Source of the DNA: Bacteroides sp. UBA939
GTDB taxonomy: Bacteria > Bacteroidota > Bacteroidia > Bacteroidales > Bacteroidaceae
DNA length: 9,306 bases
NCBI RefSeq assembly: GCF_002293435.1
Contig: NZ_DBDF01000106.1
Coordinates: 12,762-22,067 of the forward strand
Reading direction: 5' to 3'
Numbering within the stretch: the stretch's first letter is position 1; the number at the start of each line of letters is the position of its first letter. Made by a program: the position numbers and the translations under genes. The notes under the pieces were generated by a model. The model was not told the origin of the DNA and did not search any database. It saw nothing but the letters and a program-made list of their open reading frames with translations. Below are positions 4,312-9,306 of the stretch, piece by piece.

Positions 4312-5916
4312 ATGAGTATTATCATCAGAAACCTCAGCTATGTACATTCAGACAAGGAGACCCTGTTCCAAAACCTAAACTTATCCGTTAATCCGGGAGA
4401 GAAAATAGCACTGACCGGAAATAATGGTTGCGGTAAATCTACTTTCATGCAGATTATCGCAGGTGAATTATCTCCTACCGGCGGAACAGCCATTCATCAG
4501 GAACCCCTTTATTACGTTCCCCAACACTTCGGACAATACGATAACCGAACCATCGCACAGACGCTACGGATAGACAACAAGTTGGAAGCCTTGTACGCCA
4601 TCCTCAATGGAGATGCCTCTGAAAAACACTTTGTTATTCTGAACGACGACTGGAACATTGAAGAACGCGCCCAAGCCTTCCTGTCCGCCTGGGGAATGGA
4701 CGGCACTCCCCTCACCCGCCTGATGCATGGGCTAAGTGGCGGGGAGAAGACACGCATATTCCTTGCAGGCATGGAATTGCACGCGCCAGCTGTTGTCTTA
4801 CTGGATGAACCTACCAACCATCTGGACAGTGCGGGACGCCAACGTCTGTATGATTTCGTAAAGCGTACTCCGGCAACCGTATTGCTCATCAGCCACGACC
4901 GCACTTTACTGAACCTGCTGCCCGCCATTTGTGAGTTATCCCCTACAGGACTGGCTTATTACGGCGGCAATTACGACTTCTTCAAAGAACAGAAGGACAT
5001 ACGGCTCAATGCTTTACAGGAGCAACTGGAAGAAAAACAAAAAGCGTTGCGCCTCGCCCGCAAGATAGCCCGTGAAGTAGCGGAGCAGAAAGCAAAACAG
5101 AACTCACGGGGAGAGAAAGCCGCCATCAAGAAAGGTACTCCGCGCATTATGATGAGAACCATAAAGAACAGAGCGGAAGCAAGTTCCAGCAAGCTGAAAG
5201 ATGTACATGCCGAGAAATCAGAGAAACTGCAACAGGAGATGCAAAAGATTAAAAGTTCCATTCCTCTTTCCGAAAGGCTGAAAACAAACTTCAATGCCTC
5301 TGCCCTGCACGAAGGAAAGATACTGGTTACGGCAGAAGAAATGAACTTTCAATATCCAGGCGCCGACCGTCCGTTGTGGAAATCCCCGCTTCACTTCCGG
5401 CTACGAAGCGGCGACCGTCTCCATATTGAAGGTAACAACGGAAGCGGAAAAACTACTCTGCTGAAGCTGATTAGCGGAGAACTCCCGGCAAGCAGCGGTA
5501 CACTGATCCGTGTTGATTTCAGTTTTGTATATCTGGATCAGGAGTATTCGCTTATCCGTAATGACCGGACTATCCTGGGGCAGGCGGAGCATTTCAATCA
5601 CCGCCGGTTGCCGGAGCATGAATTGAAAACGATACTGAACCGTTATCTTTTTCCGGCAGCTACCTGGAACAAACCTTGCCTGTTACTAAGCGGTGGAGAG
5701 AAAATGCGCCTCGCCTTCTGTTGCCTGATGATAGCGGACAATACTCCGGATGTCTTCATACTCGATGAACCGACCAATAACCTGGATATTGAAAGCATCG
5801 AAATCATTACGGCGACTATACGGGATTACATGGGGACAGTAATTGCCGTATCGCATGACAAGGAATTCCTGGAAGATATAAATTGTATAGAGAGTTGGGG
5901 AGTATTTAATAGATAA
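4312..5916 (+). CDS. ABC-F family ATPase, probable ribosome-associated factor
   Basis: A 534-residue soluble protein with two ABC ATPase domains and no membrane segments, the ABC-F layout. Members bind the ribosomal E-site, and some eject antibiotics. Domain 1 has Walker A GNNGCGKST (36-44), signature LSGGEKTR (141-148), Walker B VVLLDEPTNHLD (161-172) and the H-loop ISHD (His195). Domain 2 has GNNGSGKTT (374-382), LSGGEKMR (459-466), VFILDEPTNNLD (481-492) and VSHD (His515). Both catalytic Glu residues are present. Between them lies a long basic helical linker (about 225-335, rich in K/R/E), where the P-site tRNA-interacting arm lies. The start at 4312 was preferred over an in-frame ATG at 4204: the first domain opens right after it (MSIIIRNLSYVH), and the earlier ATG sits in the leader hairpin. 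Its structured leader suggests drug-induced control. Resistance is plausible but not shown; a housekeeping role is the alternative. Confidence 0.9.
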   Translation: MSIIIRNLSYVHSDKETLFQNLNLSVNPGEKIALTGNNGCGKSTFMQIIAGELSPTGGTAIHQEPLYYVPQHFGQYDNRTIAQTLRIDNKLEALYAILNGDASEKHFVILNDDWNIEERAQAFLSAWGMDGTPLTRLMHGLSGGEKTRIFLAGMELHAPAVVLLDEPTNHLDSAGRQRLYDFVKRTPATVLLISHDRTLLNLLPAICELSPTGLAYYGGNYDFFKEQKDIRLNALQEQLEEKQKALRLARKIAREVAEQKAKQNSRGEKAAIKKGTPRIMMRTIKNRAEASSSKLKDVHAEKSEKLQQEMQKIKSSIPLSERLKTNFNASALHEGKILVTAEEMNFQYPGADRPLWKSPLHFRLRSGDRLHIEGNNGSGKTTLLKLISGELPASSGTLIRVDFSFVYLDQEYSLIRNDRTILGQAEHFNHRRLPEHELKTILNRYLFPAATWNKPCLLLSGGEKMRLAFCCLMIADNTPDVFILDEPTNNLDIESIEIITATIRDYMGTVIAVSHDKEFLEDINCIESWGVFNR

Positions 5917-5919
5917 TAG

Positions 5920-5953
5920 GCTTGTCCGCATTAGGGGTATTATGCGGATAAGC
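5920..5953. terminator. Shared hairpin terminator between convergent genes
   Basis: GCTTGTCCGCAT (5920-5931) pairs with ATGCGGATAAGC (5942-5953), 12 bp with a single G-U (plus-strand RNA), around a 10-nt loop TAGGGGTATT. It begins 4 nt after the ABC-F stop codon and ends 2 nt before the nhaA stop codon, so it can serve both directions. The flanks are A/T-rich but lack a long U run, so efficiency is uncertain. Confidence 0.65.
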
Positions 5954-5955
5954 AT

Positions 5956-7269
5956 CTATATTTTAGAACCTTTCGACAATGCCCATTTCAATACTGCATA
6001 ACCCAGTATTCCCGCTACAATCGTACCGCACAATATACCGAACTTCGCTTGATTCAACAATTCCGGATAAATGTTGGAGAAAGAGAGGTTCGCTATAAAC
6101 AGGGATACGGTAAAGCCTATTCCTCCCAACAGGGATACACCGGCAATATTCCTCCAGTTCATGCCTTCGGGCATACGGGCAAGCCCGCACTTAATAGTCA
6201 ACCACGTAAACAGGTAGATACCCAGGAACTTACCAACCAGAAGACCCAATCCGACAGCCAGCCCCACATTTCCCATAATATCTCCACTCCCACTGAGTAC
6301 CACTCCCGCATTGGCAAAAGCAAACAGAGGCAGGATAACAAAATTCACTGCTCCGTGCAAATTATCCTCCAACGACTGCAAAGGACTAATTACCCGGTCT
6401 GAAGCCCGCTCCACCCGTTTCAGTGTAGCTATCTGCTTATTCGTCAATACGATATTGTCAGACTGCAAAACCGGGAAAGAGTTGACTATGGCACGGATAC
6501 GCTTGATGTATTTCCCCGCATCCAGCCTCGGGCGGGCAGGTATTACAAACGCAAGTATCACGCCCGATACCGTACTATGAATGCCGGACTGCAGAAACAA
6601 ATACCAAATAATAACCCCGAAGAAGAGGTAGACGATTTTCTGCGTCACGCCGAACTTCCCCATATAATACAGGCATGCATAAAGTATGGCGACTACAATC
6701 AGATAGCCGTAAGCAACTTCGGAACTATAAAAAATAGCTATGACCAGAATACCGCCGATATCATCTACTACTGCAAAAGCCGTTAAGAATATCTTCAGAC
6801 TAAGCGGAACCCGTTTACCCAACAGACACAGCACCCCGAGGGAGAAAGCAATATCGGTAGCCATCGGGATAGCTGTACCCCGCATTTCGGGAGTGCCCGA
6901 AGTTGCCAACATTGAATAAATGATAACAGGGAAAAGCATACCACCACAAGCGGCAATAAAAGGCAGGATGGCTTTCCGGAAAGAGGATAGCTCACCAACC
7001 AGTAACTCACGCTTTATTTCCAGTCCGACAGACAGGAAGAAAATCGTCATCAGGCAGTCGTTGATGAACTCAAGCATGGACAGATTATGTCCTCCATGAG
7101 AAAGCAAATTGAAATCTCCGATACGTAGATGAAGTTCCTGCGACAGGAAATCCTGGTAAACGGAAGCCAGCGGAGAGTTTGCAATAACAGCCGCTACAAT
7201 AGCCGTCAGAAATAACAGAATACTTGCCATCACGTTCAGTGATGAGATGCTTTTCGCTGCACGTAGCAT
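5956..7269 (-). CDS. nhaA: NhaA-type Na+/H+ antiporter
   Basis: An inner-membrane antiporter that extrudes Na+ (and Li+) in exchange for protons, supporting pH and sodium homeostasis. The 437-residue protein is largely hydrophobic, with about a dozen membrane segments. The family signatures are clear: FLSVGLEIKRELL (Glu84, matching E. coli Glu78), PMATDIAFSLGVL (Asp139, matching Asp133) and FLTAFAVVDDIGGI, with the ion-binding Asp pair at 169-170 (E. coli Asp163/164). VNFVILPLFAFANAGV and GLLVGKFLGIY (the Lys matching Lys300) follow. It is about 50 residues longer than E. coli NhaA, mainly through a charged insertion before the VNFVILPLF segment (about residues 240-310), which would be extramembrane. 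It starts 24 nt after the lepA stop on the same strand, so it is probably the second gene of a lepA-nhaA operon. All transport residues that I can check are intact. Confidence 0.95.
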   Translation of the reverse strand: MLRAAKSISSLNVMASILLFLTAIVAAVIANSPLASVYQDFLSQELHLRIGDFNLLSHGGHNLSMLEFINDCLMTIFFLSVGLEIKRELLVGELSSFRKAILPFIAACGGMLFPVIIYSMLATSGTPEMRGTAIPMATDIAFSLGVLCLLGKRVPLSLKIFLTAFAVVDDIGGILVIAIFYSSEVAYGYLIVVAILYACLYYMGKFGVTQKIVYLFFGVIIWYLFLQSGIHSTVSGVILAFVIPARPRLDAGKYIKRIRAIVNSFPVLQSDNIVLTNKQIATLKRVERASDRVISPLQSLEDNLHGAVNFVILPLFAFANAGVVLSGSGDIMGNVGLAVGLGLLVGKFLGIYLFTWLTIKCGLARMPEGMNWRNIAGVSLLGGIGFTVSLFIANLSFSNIYPELLNQAKFGILCGTIVAGILGYAVLKWALSKGSKI

Positions 7270-7293
7270 AATATTATATGTATTGTTTTATTC

Positions 7294-9075
7294 TTAATCC
7301 AGTTTCAAGACTGCGAGGAACGCCTTTTGCGGCACTTCCACATTACCGATTTGTTTCATACGCTTCTTTCCTTTTTTCTGTTTCTCCAGCAGTTTGCGCT
7401 TACGGCTCACATCACCACCGTAACACTTTGCCGTCACGTCTTTACGTACGGCCTTAATCGTTTCACGGGCAATAATCTTGGCGCCGATAGCTGCCTGGAT
7501 AGCGATTTCAAACTGTTGCCGCGGTATCAGTTCTTTCAGCTTCTCGCACATCCGGCGTCCCAAATCGTAAGCGTTGTCTACGTGGGTCAAGGTGGAAAGG
7601 GCGTCTACCGGTTCACCGTTCAGCAGAATATCCAGTTTTATCAACTTTGAAGGACGGAAACCGCTGGGATGGTAGTCAAAGGAAGCGTATCCCTTGGAGA
7701 TACTCTTCAGCTTATCATAAAAGTCGATAACTATCTCACCTAAAGGTATGTTATAGTATATCTCCACGCGTTTACCGGAAATATACTCCTGCTTCACCAG
7801 TTCGCCGCGTTTACCCAGGCACAATGTCATGATGGGGCCGATATAATCGGTGGTGGTAATAACGGAAGCGCGGATGTAAGGCTCCTCGATGTGGTCTATC
7901 AACGTAACGTCGGGCATACCGCCGGGGTTATGCACTTCGGTCATGTTGCCCTGCTTGTCGTATATATTATAGGATACGTTGGGCACGGTGGTTATCACGT
8001 TCATATCGAACTCCCGGTCGAGCCGTTCCTGTACAATCTCCATGTGCAGCAATCCCAGGAAGCCGCAACGGAAGCCAAAACCTAAAGCCAGCGAAGATTC
8101 GGGCTGGAAAGTCAGTGAGGCATCATTCAATTGCAGTTTTTCCAAAGATGAACGCAAGTCTTCAAATTCTTCCGCCTCAATGGGATACACGCCGGCAAAT
8201 ACCATTGGCTTTACTTCTTCAAAGCCGGCAATGGCTTCCTTGCATGGACGGGCAATGTGGGTAATGGTGTCTCCCACTTTAACTTCCTTGGAGGTTTTGA
8301 TACCGGAAATGATGTATCCCACATCGCCGGTACGCAACTCCTGGCGCGGTAGCATATCCATCTTTAAAACTCCGATTTCGTCGGCATCGTATTCCTTACC
8401 CGTATTGAAGAATTTCACCTTGTCTCCCTTGCGGATTACGCCGTTCACTATCTTGAAGTAAGCTATGATACCACGGAATGAATTAAATACGGAATCGAAA
8501 ATCAAAGCCTGCAACGGCGCTTCTTCATCGCCTTTGGGGTTAGGGATACGTTCAATGACAGCCGCCAGAATTTCTTCCACTCCCATACCGGTCTTACCGG
8601 ATGCACGGATTATCTCATCGCGTTTACAGCCTAACAGCTCAACTATTTCGTCTTCCACTTCTTCGGGCATAGCGCTCGCCATGTCACACTTGTTGACGAT
8701 TGGAATAATCTCCAAATCGTGTTCAATCGCCATATACAGGTTGGAGATAGTCTGCGCCTGTACGCCTTGTGAAGCGTCAACAATCAGCAGAGCGCCTTCG
8801 CAGGCGGCGATAGAGCGGGACACTTCGTATGAGAAGTCCACGTGTCCCGGAGTATCTATCAAATTCAGGATATACTTTTCACCTTTATACGTGTACTCCA
8901 TCTGGATAGCATGGCTCTTAATGGTTATACCTCGTTCGCGCTCCAAGTCCATGTCATCAAGCATCTGTCCGCCGGTTACTTGTATGGTATTGGTAAATTC
9001 GAGCAGGCGGTCTGCTAAAGTAGATTTACCATGATCAATGTGAGCGATAATACAAAAGTTACGTATATTCTTCAT
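7294..9075 (-). CDS. lepA: Elongation factor 4 (LepA), translational GTPase
   Basis: A ribosome-dependent GTPase related to EF-G, reported to back-translocate stalled ribosomes and to assist initiation and 30S maturation. It has 593 residues, close to E. coli LepA (599). G-domain motifs: G1 AHIDHGKST (11-19), switch I RERGITIK (46-53), G3 DTPGHVDF (74-81, with catalytic His78), G4 NKCD (128-131) and a G5-like SGK. EF-G-like domains II, III and V follow (for example GFRCGFLGLLHMEIVQERLDREF). The LepA-specific C-terminal domain ends CYGGDVSRKRKLLEKQKKGKKRMKQIGNVEVPQKAFLAVL, which separates it from EF-G, TypA and TetQ-type proteins. The start at 9075 gives the usual MKNIRNFCIIAHIDHGKST opening. 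A Bacteroides-type -7 box lies at 9219-9226. The gene is intact. Confidence 0.98.
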   Translation of the reverse strand: MKNIRNFCIIAHIDHGKSTLADRLLEFTNTIQVTGGQMLDDMDLERERGITIKSHAIQMEYTYKGEKYILNLIDTPGHVDFSYEVSRSIAACEGALLIVDASQGVQAQTISNLYMAIEHDLEIIPIVNKCDMASAMPEEVEDEIVELLGCKRDEIIRASGKTGMGVEEILAAVIERIPNPKGDEEAPLQALIFDSVFNSFRGIIAYFKIVNGVIRKGDKVKFFNTGKEYDADEIGVLKMDMLPRQELRTGDVGYIISGIKTSKEVKVGDTITHIARPCKEAIAGFEEVKPMVFAGVYPIEAEEFEDLRSSLEKLQLNDASLTFQPESSLALGFGFRCGFLGLLHMEIVQERLDREFDMNVITTVPNVSYNIYDKQGNMTEVHNPGGMPDVTLIDHIEEPYIRASVITTTDYIGPIMTLCLGKRGELVKQEYISGKRVEIYYNIPLGEIVIDFYDKLKSISKGYASFDYHPSGFRPSKLIKLDILLNGEPVDALSTLTHVDNAYDLGRRMCEKLKELIPRQQFEIAIQAAIGAKIIARETIKAVRKDVTAKCYGGDVSRKRKLLEKQKKGKKRMKQIGNVEVPQKAFLAVLKLD

Positions 9076-9218
9076 TTTATCAAGTTATCAATATAGGAAT
9101 AAAACATGCTACAAAAGGGAGTTAAACACACTTTGTATAACAATACAATACTTTTTAGAGCCTGTTTTAAGAAGGATAATTTAAACAGACTAAATGCAGT
9201 AATCTCCTTTCGTGGGCG

Positions 9219-9226
9219 CAAAGATA
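9219..9226 (-). promoter_or_regulatory. -7 box of the lepA-nhaA promoter
   Basis: On the minus strand TATCTTTG matches TAnnTTTG exactly and is followed by CGCCCAC, the usual context of Bacteroides housekeeping promoters. The -33 region is poor (TTTTC about 19 bp upstream, no TTG). The expected start near 9212 gives a leader of about 135 nt containing only weak A/T-rich hairpins (TTGTAT-AACA-ATACAA at 9133-9148; CTGTTT/AAACAG at 9162-9188). I see no gene between 9227 and the window end. Confidence 0.55.
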
Positions 9227-9306
9227 ATGAAAAATGCGAGTTTTTGAAAATCTGCAAGTGTCAGATTGACTATTTGTATTTTTAGTTGGCTGAGAATGCG
9301 ATATTT

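Noticed and set aside
7979..9034. Two plus-strand open frames of 160 and 189 residues
   Set aside because: Both are antisense to lepA, whose reading frame is fully conserved; they are Ser-rich shadow translations.
9072..9257. A 61-residue minus-strand open frame upstream of lepA
   Set aside because: It spans the lepA -7 box and overlaps the lepA start, with no family features; more likely non-coding leader.

Overview
The window looks like a chromosomal core region from a Bacteroides-type genome (order Bacteroidales). Three things suggest this: Bacteroidetes housekeeping promoters (-7 box TAnnTTTG, -33 box TTG) in front of most genes; start codons preceded by A/T-rich leaders rather than strong Shine-Dalgarno sequences; and the proteins themselves, including a LysM-tailed glucosaminidase, a secreted PD40 beta-propeller, and LepA followed by NhaA. 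I see no insertion sequence, integrase, CRISPR array, tRNA or rRNA.

Layout from left to right. Positions 41-1288 (minus) encode a membrane-anchored HlyD/MacA-type adaptor, probably the first gene of an efflux or export operon that runs off the left edge. Its upstream region (1289-1536) holds an imperfect tandem repeat in the leader, a near-consensus sigma-54 promoter (1402-1417), and a perfect palindrome (1460-1481). That palindrome is both the terminator of the next operon and, by position, a candidate enhancer site. Positions 1537-3422 (minus) are a two-gene unit: a peptidoglycan glucosaminidase with two LysM domains, then a secreted PD40/TolB-like propeller. This unit is divergent from a cytidine deaminase (3553-4032, plus), and the two promoters sit back to back over two inverted repeats.

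Next comes an ABC-F ATPase (4312-5916, plus) of the ribosome-binding class that has no membrane domains. It is preceded by a leader of about 220 nt with a five-codon upstream ORF and a chain of mutually exclusive pairings (1:2, 2:3, 3:4). The last pairing covers the sequence just before the ABC-F start codon. This is the layout of an erm/tetQ-type translational attenuator and is the most interesting item here. A shared hairpin terminator (5920-5953) separates the ABC-F gene from the convergent lepA-nhaA operon (9075 to 5956, minus), which encodes elongation factor 4 and a Na+/H+ antiporter.

The units are mostly independent: envelope export and cell-wall turnover on the left, pyrimidine salvage and a probable ribosome-protection factor in the middle, and translation plus ion homeostasis on the right. 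Assignments of LepA, NhaA, cytidine deaminase and ABC-F rest on clear motifs. The regulatory proposals were read by eye and have not been computed or compared across genomes.
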